From assembly GCF_001267405.1 (NCBI RefSeq), contig NZ_CP012369.1:1514001-1578000 (forward strand): a stretch of DNA of 64,000 nt. The letters are read 5' to 3'. The notes under the pieces were generated by a model. The model saw only the letters and a list, made by a program, of their open reading frames with translations. It made no database searches and was not told the DNA's origin. A program made the translations under genes and the position numbers. Numbering within the stretch: the stretch's first letter is position 1; every line of letters starts with the position of its first letter. Origin of the DNA: Moorella thermoacetica (GTDB lineage: Bacteria; Bacillota; DSM-521; Neomoorellales; Neomoorellaceae). This document shows positions 10,342 through 18,982 of this stretch, piece by piece.

Positions 10342-12534
10342 TCACCTCCCCACCTGTGATATTGCTCCGGGGACAACATTATTCCAGACGGGGCGCAGGG
10401 TATGGTTCTCCGCCCCGGTCCGTGCCTGTTGTTTTTCGGCCTGGATCTCGGCCAGGGCCTGTTCCAGGTGACACGTTTTAATGTAAGCTCCGGCACCTTT
10501 ATGGTTAATCACTTCAGATACGGCCAGCAGGGCCGCTCGCTTGCACAGGGCTTCAATCTCCGACCCCACCAGCCCTTCAGCCGCACCGGCCAGACTATCC
10601 AGGTTAATGCCCGGGTCAACCGGCCGGTTGCGCAGGTAAATCTGGAAAATCTCTTTCCTGGCTGCCTGGTCCGGATACGGGAACTCCAGAATCTGGTCAA
10701 AGCGACCGGGCCGCAGGACGGCCGGGTCAATCATATCAATACGGTTGGTAGCTCCCAGGACGATTACCTCCCGCAATTCTTCCAGGCCATCTAACTCCAT
10801 CAGGAACTGGGATACCAGGCGGCTGCCAATGCTACTACCTTCGCCAGCTTTGCGGGCCGGTACCAGGGCGTCCAGTTCGTCAAAAAACAGCAGGCAGGGA
10901 GAGGCCTGGCGGGCCTTGCGAAAAACCTCATGTAGGGTTTTCTCCGCCTCTCCCCACCAGTGGGAAAAGAGGAGGGAACTGTTAACCGGTATGAAATTAA
11001 TCCCGCTCTCCCGGGCCAGGGCTTTAGCTACCAGGGTCTTACCTGTCCCGGGGGGACCGGAGAGCAGAATGCCCTTGGGAGTTTGCAGGCCAAACTGTTG
11101 GAAAAGTTCTGGATAGCGTAGGGGCCACTCGACCATAGCCTGCAGTCGTTCTTTAATCTTCTCCAGGCCACCGATATCCTCCCAGGTTGCCGTAGGAATC
11201 TCCATGGCGAACTCCCTGGTGGCCGAAGGCTCGACCTCCGTCAGGGCATCGAGAAAGTCTCGCATAGTAACCTGGAGTTGCAGGTCTTCCGTACGCTCGT
11301 TGCCCAGCTGGAAGCTTTTAAGGGCCCGTCGCAGGGCATACATGCCGGCTTCCCGGCAGAGGGCGGCCAAATCAGCACTGACAAAGCCGTGGGTGATGGC
11401 TGCCAGGCGATCCAGGGAAACGTCCTCCGCCAGGGACATGCCCCGGGTATGGATCTGCAGGATCTCCCGCCGGCCCCTTTGATCCGGGACGTTGATGGCT
11501 ATCTCCCGGTCAAAACGGCCCGGGCGGCGCAGGGCCGGATCGACAAGGTCGGGTATATTAGTGGCCGCTATCACAATTACGTTGCCGCGGGATTCCAGCC
11601 CGTCCATCAAGGCCAGCAACTGGGCGACAACACGTTTTTCCACGTCGCCGTGAACGTCGGCCCGGCGCGGAGCCAGGGCGTCAATCTCATCCAGGAAGAT
11701 AATACTCGGTGCCTTCCTGCGGGCCTCATCAAAAACCTGGCGCAGGCGGGCCTCGCTTTCACCGTAGTATTTATGCATTATCTCCGGGCCGTTGACGTGG
11801 ATAAAGTGGGCTTCCGTTTCCGAGGCTACGGCCCGGGCAATAAGGGTTTTACCCGTTCCGGGTGCCCCGTGCATCAAGATGCCCTTGGGAGCCTCTACTC
11901 CCAACCTTTGAAAGAGTTGTGGGTATTTTAAGGGCAATTCGATAATTTCCCTGACCCGTTGGACTTCCCTGGCCAGACCGCCGATATCCTCATAGGTGAC
12001 CCGCTGGCCCCGGCCTTCGGTGGCTTCCCCGCCTTTAAAGCGTACAGCTGTATCACGAGTGATTACCACCGCTCCCCGGGGTGCAGCCCCTTCAACGGTA
12101 AAGGCCTCATCACCACCGCTAAACTGAGGGATGGTTACCTGATCACCCGGTACCACCGCCCGGCCGATGAGGTGCTTCTTTAAATGTACAATCTCATGCT
12201 CGCCGCCGAGGGTCCAGCCGGGCAGGACCGGCGCCAAAACCACCGTCCTGGCTGTTTCCCATTCCACGGGAGATAGAGTAACTCCTTCGCCGATGCCGAC
12301 TTGGGCATTCTGGCGCTGGAGGCCGTCCATCTGGATGTTGCCCGGGGGACAACCGTCTTGAAAAGCCGGCATTATCCTGGCTACCGTAGTCCGCTTGCCG
12401 GTAATAGCAACGACGTCGTTGGGTTTTAAACCCAATTCATCCATAACCGGGGTCAGTACCCGTACTATACCTTTACGGGCATCCTCAACCATTCCCTCGC
12501 ACACGCGGAGTTTTACACCCAAATCCCCAGGCAT
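10342..12534 (-). CDS. CDC48-type double AAA+ ATPase
   Basis: The 730-residue protein has the CDC48/p97 plan: an N-terminal double-psi-barrel-like substrate domain (residues 1-150), D1 with Walker A GAPGTGKT (near 223-230) and Walker B FLDEIDAL, and D2 with GPPGTGKT (near 500) and FFDELDAL. Such proteins unfold or extract protein substrates. The start is ATG 12534, nine bases after GAGGGG; a TTG three codons earlier is less likely. It lies between the GntR gene and the oxalate enzyme genes, all on one strand, so it may serve assembly or turnover of that complex. This is inference from position. Confidence 0.88.
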   Translation of the reverse strand: MPGDLGVKLRVCEGMVEDARKGIVRVLTPVMDELGLKPNDVVAITGKRTTVARIMPAFQDGCPPGNIQMDGLQRQNAQVGIGEGVTLSPVEWETARTVVLAPVLPGWTLGGEHEIVHLKKHLIGRAVVPGDQVTIPQFSGGDEAFTVEGAAPRGAVVITRDTAVRFKGGEATEGRGQRVTYEDIGGLAREVQRVREIIELPLKYPQLFQRLGVEAPKGILMHGAPGTGKTLIARAVASETEAHFIHVNGPEIMHKYYGESEARLRQVFDEARRKAPSIIFLDEIDALAPRRADVHGDVEKRVVAQLLALMDGLESRGNVIVIAATNIPDLVDPALRRPGRFDREIAINVPDQRGRREILQIHTRGMSLAEDVSLDRLAAITHGFVSADLAALCREAGMYALRRALKSFQLGNERTEDLQLQVTMRDFLDALTEVEPSATREFAMEIPTATWEDIGGLEKIKERLQAMVEWPLRYPELFQQFGLQTPKGILLSGPPGTGKTLVAKALARESGINFIPVNSSLLFSHWWGEAEKTLHEVFRKARQASPCLLFFDELDALVPARKAGEGSSIGSRLVSQFLMELDGLEELREVIVLGATNRIDMIDPAVLRPGRFDQILEFPYPDQAARKEIFQIYLRNRPVDPGINLDSLAGAAEGLVGSEIEALCKRAALLAVSEVINHKGAGAYIKTCHLEQALAEIQAEKQQARTGAENHTLRPVWNNVVPGAISQVGR

Positions 12535-12564
12535 CAGGTACAACCCCTCTCATTAGCAAAGCCA

Positions 12565-12579
12565 GGTATACGGTATACC
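12565..12579. promoter_or_regulatory. Palindromic GntR-type operator (site 1)
   Basis: GGTATAC-G-GTATACC is a perfect 15-base palindrome about 30 bases upstream of the CDC48-like start. GGTATACC-type palindromes are typical targets of GntR/FCD regulators, and the neighbouring gene encodes one. Confidence 0.55.
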
Positions 12580-12699
12580 ATATCCGTAGATTAAAAAAAC
12601 GATTTTTTCTAATACTCTTTAGCCCATCTTAGCATAGCAACTTTAATATCTTCCTCGCTCTAGCACCTTGTTTTTATTTTGCTCCACAAACGGATTTTT

Positions 12700-12707
12700 G
12701 GTATACC
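12700..12707. promoter_or_regulatory. GGTATACC operator (site 2)
   Basis: A second GGTATACC palindrome lies 128 bases from the same core in site 1, just downstream of the GntR gene and before the CDC48-like gene. Two copies of the motif in one gap support an operator pair. Confidence 0.45.
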
Positions 12708-12775
12708 TTGTTAACTTGTTATAAATTGTTCGACGTATCTATCAAAATTCCTGCTGGTTGGACGCAACTTTTTCG

Positions 12776-13471
12776 TTAAATGTTGGTATTTTTTTGATCC
12801 CTTAATGCCACCTGGACAAAATAGGCATGGCGGGAATTTTCAATATGTTGCCGGGCTAGCTTCTCGGCTTTTTCGCCATCTCCACGCGCCAGGGCCTCAA
12901 CGAGTTCCCGGTGCTCCCTGGTTGCCGCCCGTACCCGGCCGGGTACACTGTACCCCACCCTGGTAAAACCGACAATATAATCCGCCAGATTATTGATCAT
13001 CTGGTGCAGGCGCGGGCTCTCGGCTGCCGTCCATACTGTTTCATTAAACTCCTGGTGCAATTCCTGTAACCGTTCCTCGTTCTCTTCCTCGCAGGCCTGT
13101 TCCATCGCCCTGACAATCTCGTTTAACCTGAGCAACTGGACGGGGTTGATATGCTCTGCCGCCAGGCGGGCGGCCAGGCCCTCCAGAACGGCCCGAATGC
13201 TGTAGACTTCAAAGGCTTCCCGGGTAGACATCCGGGCGACCACCACCCCCCGCCGGGGATGGTGCTCAACCAGACCTTCCAGTTCCAGCTTGCGAATGGC
13301 CTCGCGCACCGGTGTCCGGCTGACACCCAGCTGCCTGGCTATTTTGCGCTCCACCAGGCGCGTACCGGGCTCCAAGCGACCCGTGAGGATGGCTTCCCGC
13401 AAGGCCTGGTAGGCTTCCTGGCGCACCGGTTGATAGCTATCCAGGTTGATAGGTTCAAGCAGGCTTTCCAT
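12776..13471 (-). CDS. GntR-family transcriptional regulator, FCD type
   Basis: The 231-residue protein has an N-terminal winged helix of the GntR family (residues about 15-80; LGVSRTPVREAIRKLELEGLVE) and a C-terminal all-helical FCD ligand domain (residues about 90-220), with acidic and His residues that often bind a metal and a carboxylate. It is the first gene of the minus-strand run leading to oxalate oxidoreductase, so a carboxylic acid such as oxalate or a relative is a reasonable but unproven effector. Two GGTATACC palindromes follow it. Confidence 0.85.
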   Translation of the reverse strand: MESLLEPINLDSYQPVRQEAYQALREAILTGRLEPGTRLVERKIARQLGVSRTPVREAIRKLELEGLVEHHPRRGVVVARMSTREAFEVYSIRAVLEGLAARLAAEHINPVQLLRLNEIVRAMEQACEEENEERLQELHQEFNETVWTAAESPRLHQMINNLADYIVGFTRVGYSVPGRVRAATREHRELVEALARGDGEKAEKLARQHIENSRHAYFVQVALRDQKNTNI

Positions 13472-13678
13472 AGTATGATCCCTCCCGCGTCTATTGCTGT
13501 AAAGAAAGCCGTCGCCCGGGTAACATGGGATACCTTAACATAAAATTAGCACATTTTTAACCAAATTACAAGGGGTGAAATGCCTGCAACCTACTTTTCG
13601 CTATAACTGTTTGACACAATTCCCGCCTGTTGTTACAATAAATCTGTAAAGTAAAAATAAAGAAAGGAAAAAACCTCG

Positions 13679-13924
13679 ATGCCCATCTACGAATTTCGTT
13701 GCCTCCACTGCGGTAAGCTTTTCGAAAAACGATTTACCACTATGGACGAAAAGGTTGAACTTAGTTGCCCGGAATGTCAATCCCCCTCCCTGGAACGGGT
13801 CATCAGTAAGGTTAACTTTATCGCCCATGGGAGTAAAAGTGAGGCAAAGCCAAAACTCATCAGCAAGTCCTGCAGTCCGGGGAGTAACTGCATGACCCTG
13901 GACATTCCAGGCCCGGATGAATAA
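13679..13924 (+). CDS. FmdB-family zinc-ribbon protein
   Basis: The 81-residue protein starts MPIYEFRCLHCGKLFEK and has CxxC pairs CLHC (8-11) and CPEC (near 31-34), the zinc-ribbon signature of FmdB-like putative regulators. The C-terminal tail holds two extra Cys (CSPGSNC). A ribosome site AAAGAAAGG lies upstream. It overlaps the next gene by 8 bases, so the two are probably translated together. The role in this family is not established. Confidence 0.75.
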   Translation: MPIYEFRCLHCGKLFEKRFTTMDEKVELSCPECQSPSLERVISKVNFIAHGSKSEAKPKLISKSCSPGSNCMTLDIPGPDE

Positions 13925-15092
13925 AAAAAGGAGCCGAAAGCAATTCCCCATGGAAAATGAAAAAAAATTAAGGGAACACCACCCCATAAAACAAACTCCA
14001 GTCAGGGAACCGGTCAGTAAACCCCTTTGCCCTTTCTGCGGCTTGCCCATTGCTAAACCGCGGGAACTGGCGACCCACCGCCCGGGGGAGATGCCCGTCG
14101 GTTCCTGTTCCTGCGGTGCTGTTTATGCCTGCGACGTCACCGGCCATAACCTGGGGGCCGCCTTTATTGAAGCCCTGGTTTTCGGTTGTAACCAGGATTG
14201 GGACCTGGCCTGGGGATTGTTACCGGAAGAAGATTACCTGGAAAGACTGGTGGAACATTACGATTATGATAGCCACCTCATTGTTCCGGAGGGAGTTTAT
14301 GAGGGCCGCAGGGTGACCGGGGCCCTCTATTTTGTACGGTTGCAAGCAGATATCCGGGAAGTAACCGGGCCTGGAGTGCAGAGGAAATTAAGGGAGGCCG
14401 CTACCCCTGGGGCAGATAGGCCAGGCTACTGCCACCCTGCCGGTGCCAGGAAATATAGTAAAAAAGAGATTACCCAACTGGTAAAGGGATATCACCTTGA
14501 AACTCTGGTGGATATAGCCCGGCAGGACAGGCGGGTCCTCGGCGATCTCCAGCGCCTCCTCTGCTCGGGTGACGCCCTCCTACGCCTGCAGGCGGCAGAC
14601 ATTCTCGGCCGGGCTGCTGCCGTCTATGCTACCGGCGCGCCGGAGATCATTGCCAATCTACTCCAGCGCCTCCTGGCCTCCGTCTCCGATCCCGGTGCCG
14701 CCAGCTGGGGCGCCGTTGATGCCATGGGCGAAATTATCGCCAACGCTCCAGCTACCTTTGCCGGGTACATCCCTCAGCTCTATCCCTTCCTGGAAGATAA
14801 AATCCTCCGGCCCAGGGTACTGCGGGCCTTAGGCAGGATCGCCGGGGTTAAACCGGGGCTTTTACAGCGGGCAGCCCTGCATTTTTTAACCTTCCTCAGG
14901 GACCCCGACCCGGAAACCAGGGGTTATGCCGCCTGGCTCCTGGGCATCCTGAGAACGGAGGCCGCCCGGGAGGATCTAAAAGGGCTTCTCGATGATCGGC
15001 AGGTCGTCGCCGTCTATCATAACGGCGCCATTGATGAAAAGACGGTGGGGGAACTGGCCGCCGCAGCCCTGGACCGGCTGGCGGGAGCTTAA
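13917..15092 (+). CDS. DVU0298-like HEAT-repeat protein
   Basis: The 391-residue protein has an N-terminal zinc-binding segment (CPFCGLPI near residue 38 and CSCGAVYAC near 63) followed by helical HEAT/armadillo-like repeats through the C-terminal half. The pattern matches the DVU0298-type family, which is largely confined to sulfite/sulfate reducers and often lies near dsr genes, as here. The first start overlaps the FmdB-like stop; MENEKK at 13950 is an alternative. It converges with the TPR gene, overlapping it by 4 bases. Biochemical role unknown. Confidence 0.6.
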   Translation: MNKKRSRKQFPMENEKKLREHHPIKQTPVREPVSKPLCPFCGLPIAKPRELATHRPGEMPVGSCSCGAVYACDVTGHNLGAAFIEALVFGCNQDWDLAWGLLPEEDYLERLVEHYDYDSHLIVPEGVYEGRRVTGALYFVRLQADIREVTGPGVQRKLREAATPGADRPGYCHPAGARKYSKKEITQLVKGYHLETLVDIARQDRRVLGDLQRLLCSGDALLRLQAADILGRAAAVYATGAPEIIANLLQRLLASVSDPGAASWGAVDAMGEIIANAPATFAGYIPQLYPFLEDKILRPRVLRALGRIAGVKPGLLQRAALHFLTFLRDPDPETRGYAAWLLGILRTEAAREDLKGLLDDRQVVAVYHNGAIDEKTVGELAAAALDRLAGA

Positions 15093-15724
15093 GCCTGGCG
15101 ATAGGGTTCCAGTTCCTTGAGAAATTCCGGGTGGGGGGTAAAACCCAGTTCCCTGGCCCGATCCACATGTTCAATGGCCCTGGCATAATCGCCCTTTAAA
15201 TAATAAGCATAAGCCAGGTTATTATGCCCCAGGGCAAAATCCGGGGCTATCTCCAGGAGCTTCCGGCCGGTGGCAACGGCCCTCTCTATGTCGCCCTTCT
15301 GGAGATAGACGTTTGCTAAATTATTCCAGGCCTGAACTATCCGGGGGTTTAATTCAATGGCCTTCTCCAGGGCGGCGATGGCTTCCTCGGATTTTCCCAT
15401 CTGGGCGTAGGCAAAACCCAGATTGGCGTAGCCCCGGGCATAGCGGGGTTCAATGGCAACGGCCTGTTTATTGGCCTCGACTACCTTCTCCAGCTCCCCC
15501 AGCTGGAAGTAGATATATCCCAGGTTGACATAAGCTTCAAACATACGGCCGCCATTGGCGATGGCTTCTTCAAAGGCAGCGATGGCCTCGGGATATTTCC
15601 CCTGCTGCATATAGAAAACCCCCAGGTTATACTGGGCGCTGGCGCAACCCGGATTTCCCGCCAGTATTTTTCTTTGTTCGGCAATAAAATCCTCAAAGTC
15701 CTGCGGTTTCAGCATTCCAACCAC
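15089..15724 (-). CDS. Tetratricopeptide repeat protein
   Basis: The 211-residue protein consists of about five TPR motifs (for example YNLGVFYMQQGKYPEAIAAF, AYVNLGYIYFQLGELEK, AYANLGFAYAQMGKSEEAI-like units). There is no signal peptide or membrane segment. TPR proteins are adaptors for protein complexes. It follows dsrD on the same strand about 100 bases downstream, so it may belong to the dsr transcript and help assemble the reductase. That link is inferred only from position. Confidence 0.8.
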   Translation of the reverse strand: MVGMLKPQDFEDFIAEQRKILAGNPGCASAQYNLGVFYMQQGKYPEAIAAFEEAIANGGRMFEAYVNLGYIYFQLGELEKVVEANKQAVAIEPRYARGYANLGFAYAQMGKSEEAIAALEKAIELNPRIVQAWNNLANVYLQKGDIERAVATGRKLLEIAPDFALGHNNLAYAYYLKGDYARAIEHVDRARELGFTPHPEFLKELEPYRQA

Positions 15725-15822
15725 CCTTCTGTTCAGGGCTGAAGATAAAGGGAGGCCGCCTCGCTATAGTTGGCTGCCTCCCTGTTGTTCATACCGGCTT
15801 TTTACGGTTAAAAGGGACCGGC

Positions 15823-16056
15823 TTACTCGTCTTCAGTTATCCCCCGGCCCTTCAAACCGTACATGGTTGTGCTGCCGGTGGAGAAATAGATGAGTTTCTC
15901 TTCATTGACCAGCTCGGTCGCGGCTTTCTTAATCTCCCGTGCCTTGGCATCGGGTATTTTGGCCTGGACAGCCTTCTCCAGATCTTTGAAGTAAAACTTG
16001 CTCTTCTTGCTGTTGGCGGCAAAATCCAGGATTGCTGCTTTGATATCTTCCATCAT
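15823..16056 (-). CDS. dsrD: DsrD, dissimilatory sulfite reductase accessory activator
   Basis: The 77-residue protein (MMEDIKAAILDF...) has the size and winged-helix-like helical pattern of DsrD, including the GSTTMYGLKG C-terminal strand. DsrD is found next to dsrAB in sulfate/sulfite reducers and is reported to stimulate DsrAB activity; it is generally absent from sulfur oxidisers. It lies 28 bases after the dsrB stop with an AGGGGG ribosome site, so it is clearly in the dsrABD operon. Its presence argues for a reductive pathway. Confidence 0.85.
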   Translation of the reverse strand: MMEDIKAAILDFAANSKKSKFYFKDLEKAVQAKIPDAKAREIKKAATELVNEEKLIYFSTGSTTMYGLKGRGITEDE

Positions 16057-16084
16057 AATTGTTACCCCCTTATCTCAGGCAGGT

Positions 16085-17272
16085 CTAGTCGTCGATACCC
16101 CCTGCCGCCCTGGAAACTTCCCAGGCTTTTCCGGTGAATTTAAACTGGGTGCTGGTCCGGTAGGTATCATAGGCCAGGCGGTAATCATCAATGAGGTGCT
16201 CGGTAAAGGGCAAATCACACAGCTCGAAGAACTTCTCCCAGCCGATTCTCTCCGCCCAGTCACCAATGCGCTCGTACTTGCGGGCATTGGCGGCATAGAC
16301 TTCGATGATCTTCTTAACTGTGGCCACCACTTCCGGGAAGCGGGGGAAGTTGTTGGGCAACCAGGGAACAATGACCTTGGAGAACTTGGGCTCGCTGATC
16401 CGGTTGGAGATCTTGCCGCCGGCCAGGATGGTCACGCCGTCGCCCTCCTTGTCGGCCAGAGGCAGGGCCGGGCACATGGTATAGCAATTGCCGCAGAACA
16501 TGCACCGATCTTCTTTGATCTTCACCGACTTCCGGCCGTCTTCCGTCTTGGCCGGCGAGATGGCACCCACGGGACAGGCGGCAATGGCCAGGGGTATTTC
16601 ACAAATGGAATCAATATTATCGTCTACAATCGGCGGTTTCCTGTGGATGCCCAGGAGGGCAATATCCGAGCAGTGAACGGCGCCGCACATATTCAGGCAG
16701 CAGGCCATGGAAATCCGGACGTGGGCCGGCAGGGTCATGCCGGTGAAGTAGTCCATGAGTTCATCCATGACTGCCTTGACCATGGAGGAAGCGTCGGTTG
16801 CCGGGGTATGGCAATGGATATAGCCCTGGGTATGAACGATGTTGGTAACCCCGGCGCCGGTGCCGCCGATGGGAAATTTGTAGCTCCCGGAGATGTATTT
16901 CCGGCTCAGGAGGTCTTTCTTCAACTCCTGGACTTTTTCATAACTTGTTACCATGAATTCAATATTATTCCGGGTGGTAAAGCGCACATAACCATCGCAG
17001 TATTTATCGGCAATGTCGCAGATCTCCCGGATATTTTCCGCCGTCATAAGTCGTGAGCCGCCGCAACGCACGGTAAAGACCTTGTCCCCGGTCTCGGAGA
17101 CATGGACCATGATACCGGGTTCCAGGATGTCATGATAAGCCCACTTGCCGTAGTTTTTCTGGATAACCGGTGGGAAGAAATCCCAAAAGTGCCTGGGACC
17201 GATATCCGTAATCCTGTTTTCCGTCGGTTTCTCCGGGTTGTATTTACCCAGTCTCCCTTGTGATAATGCCAT
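16085..17272 (-). CDS. dsrB: Dissimilatory sulfite reductase beta subunit
   Basis: The 395-residue DsrB has the canonical beta-type cluster ligands: Cys154 (in QGYIHCH) and Cys191, Cys192, Cys196 (ACCLNMC). It has a ferredoxin domain with [12 protein letters not shown]. DsrAB forms an alpha2-beta2 enzyme with sirohaem and [4Fe-4S] clusters that reduces sulfite using DsrC as co-substrate. It starts 12 bases after the dsrA stop, showing translational coupling typical of dsrAB. Ends in TAG. Confidence 0.93.
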   Translation of the reverse strand: MALSQGRLGKYNPEKPTENRITDIGPRHFWDFFPPVIQKNYGKWAYHDILEPGIMVHVSETGDKVFTVRCGGSRLMTAENIREICDIADKYCDGYVRFTTRNNIEFMVTSYEKVQELKKDLLSRKYISGSYKFPIGGTGAGVTNIVHTQGYIHCHTPATDASSMVKAVMDELMDYFTGMTLPAHVRISMACCLNMCGAVHCSDIALLGIHRKPPIVDDNIDSICEIPLAIAACPVGAISPAKTEDGRKSVKIKEDRCMFCGNCYTMCPALPLADKEGDGVTILAGGKISNRISEPKFSKVIVPWLPNNFPRFPEVVATVKKIIEVYAANARKYERIGDWAERIGWEKFFELCDLPFTEHLIDDYRLAYDTYRTSTQFKFTGKAWEVSRAAGGIDD

Positions 17273-17284
17273 ATATATAACCCC

Positions 17285-18703
17285 CTATCTCTTGTGCCGC
17301 TGCCGGTATTCGTTGATATCGCGTTTCCAGCCGCCGGGTACGTCTTCTTCCTTCCAGAAGATATAAGGATTGGTCCGGGGATGGCGAACCATTTGGGGTG
17401 CGGCCGGTACGCCGATAACCTCCAGGAACTTGGGTAAACCCTTGCGCTGGATCAGTTCGCCCAGGCGCTCACGGTTTTTGCCCTCTTCCATCCACCAATC
17501 CCAGACCTTTTCAACCAGCTCTTTAATATTATCGTAGGGCGCTTCGGCCTTCATGAAGGGTATTGTTAATACCGCCAGCTGGGCGCCCTCCAGGATGGGT
17601 GCCTTGGCCCCGAAGAGGACGCTGACGCCGGTATCCCTTCCCGGTTTCAGGGCTCGCGGCATGACGTTGATGCAGTGCATGCAGCGGTTGCATTCTTTAT
17701 TATTGATTTTCAGCTGGCCGTCTTCCAGGGCCATACAGCCAGTCGGGCAGAGATCAATAACCTCTTTCTGGATATCAAATTTGCCCCAATCGCGGCCCTT
17801 ATGGGCGCCCCCGTTGGGTTCAATATCGCCGGCCATGTAGGCCCGTACAGCCTCCTGGTCAATGCGGATATCGTCCCGCCAGGTGCCAATGAGGGACATG
17901 TCAGAACGGGCAATGGAAGCTACGCAACCGTTGGGGCAACCGTCGACCTTAATCTTAAACTTGTAGGGGAAGGCCGGGCGGTGCAGCTCATCCTGGTAGT
18001 GGGTGGTTATCTCATAACATAAATCCTGGGTGTCGATGCAGGCAAACTCGCACCTGGCCTTGCCGATGCAGCAGGAAGGTGTCCGCAGGTTGGAACCGGA
18101 CCCGCCAAGGTCCTGATCCAGCTCGTGGGTCAGATCATAAAAGATAGGTTCCAGCTGTTCGGTAGAGGTTCCCAGGAGAATGATGTCCCCGGTGGAGCCA
18201 TGCAGATTGAACATACCGCTGCCGCGGTACTCCCACAGGTCGGCCAGGGCCCGCAAGAAATCAGTCTTATAGAACTTGCTGGCCGGTTGGTTGACCCGCA
18301 GGGTATGGAATTGGGCCACCGAAGGGAATTTTTCGGGAACGTCCGAGTACCGGCCGATGACGCCGCCGCCGTAACCGAAGACGCCGACGATACCGCCGTG
18401 CTTCCAGTGGGTTTCTCCGTCGTCAAAGGATAATTGCAGCTGTCCGAGTAAATCGTCAACTACGTCCTTGTCGATCATAAGCCGGTCATCGGCGAGCTTC
18501 TTGCGATGCAGGGCTTCCCGCTTGGCATCGGCGACAAAGCTGGGCCACGGTCCCTTTTCCAGTTCGTCCAGGTCGGGAATGTCGTGTTTGAGCTTAAAGT
18601 TTTTTAGTTCTTCTTCCGAGTAGTTATGCAATTCTTCGTCGGTATAAATGCGCAATTCGTCGTACTTTAAGTCCTTCTGCGGCCGCTTGGGCTTAAACTC
18701 CAT
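17285..18703 (-). CDS. dsrA: Dissimilatory sulfite reductase alpha subunit
   Basis: The 472-residue DsrA shows the catalytic sirohaem/[4Fe-4S] ligands in SCCIGKARC (Cys212-x5-Cys218) and GCPNGC (Cys256-x3-Cys260), followed by an inserted ferredoxin domain (CNRCMHCINVMP). The start ATG 18703 has AAGGGGG eight bases upstream; a TTG two codons earlier is less likely. A charged N-terminal region of about 60 residues precedes the core. It is first gene of dsrABD and is separated from dsrM by 280 bases holding a likely promoter. Confidence 0.93.
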   Translation of the reverse strand: MEFKPKRPQKDLKYDELRIYTDEELHNYSEEELKNFKLKHDIPDLDELEKGPWPSFVADAKREALHRKKLADDRLMIDKDVVDDLLGQLQLSFDDGETHWKHGGIVGVFGYGGGVIGRYSDVPEKFPSVAQFHTLRVNQPASKFYKTDFLRALADLWEYRGSGMFNLHGSTGDIILLGTSTEQLEPIFYDLTHELDQDLGGSGSNLRTPSCCIGKARCEFACIDTQDLCYEITTHYQDELHRPAFPYKFKIKVDGCPNGCVASIARSDMSLIGTWRDDIRIDQEAVRAYMAGDIEPNGGAHKGRDWGKFDIQKEVIDLCPTGCMALEDGQLKINNKECNRCMHCINVMPRALKPGRDTGVSVLFGAKAPILEGAQLAVLTIPFMKAEAPYDNIKELVEKVWDWWMEEGKNRERLGELIQRKGLPKFLEVIGVPAAPQMVRHPRTNPYIFWKEEDVPGGWKRDINEYRQRHKR

Positions 18704-18851
18704 TAGCAATACCCCCTTGATATGTTGAGTATAAGGCCAACCCCAAAATCAACTTTAATGTACAGCCGCCCCTTCGCCTCCTTTACCAGGGGATGGGTTA
18801 TTGCAAAGCCTCTGGTTGCCAGGGCACTGGAAACCTAGCAGGGTAATTTAC

Positions 18852-18902
18852 GTTAAGTTTATATTTGTGAAAGCTCTTTTTAGAACTCAGGTTAAACTTA
18901 AC
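18852..18902. promoter_or_regulatory. Spaced 10-bp inverted repeat before dsrA
   Basis: GTTAAGTTTA (18852-18861) and its exact reverse complement TAAACTTAAC (18893-18902) are 41 bases apart start to start, about four helical turns, in the gap between dsrM and dsrA. A TTGACA box sits just upstream on the minus strand (near 18922-18927). This could be a looping or cooperative operator; the protein is unknown. Confidence 0.4.
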
Positions 18903-18982
18903 ACCTCCTTCTCCCTGGTGTCAAGTCGTTTTTTATATACAGTGAAAATGTTATTATAAATCTCGAACGATCCGTGATATAC

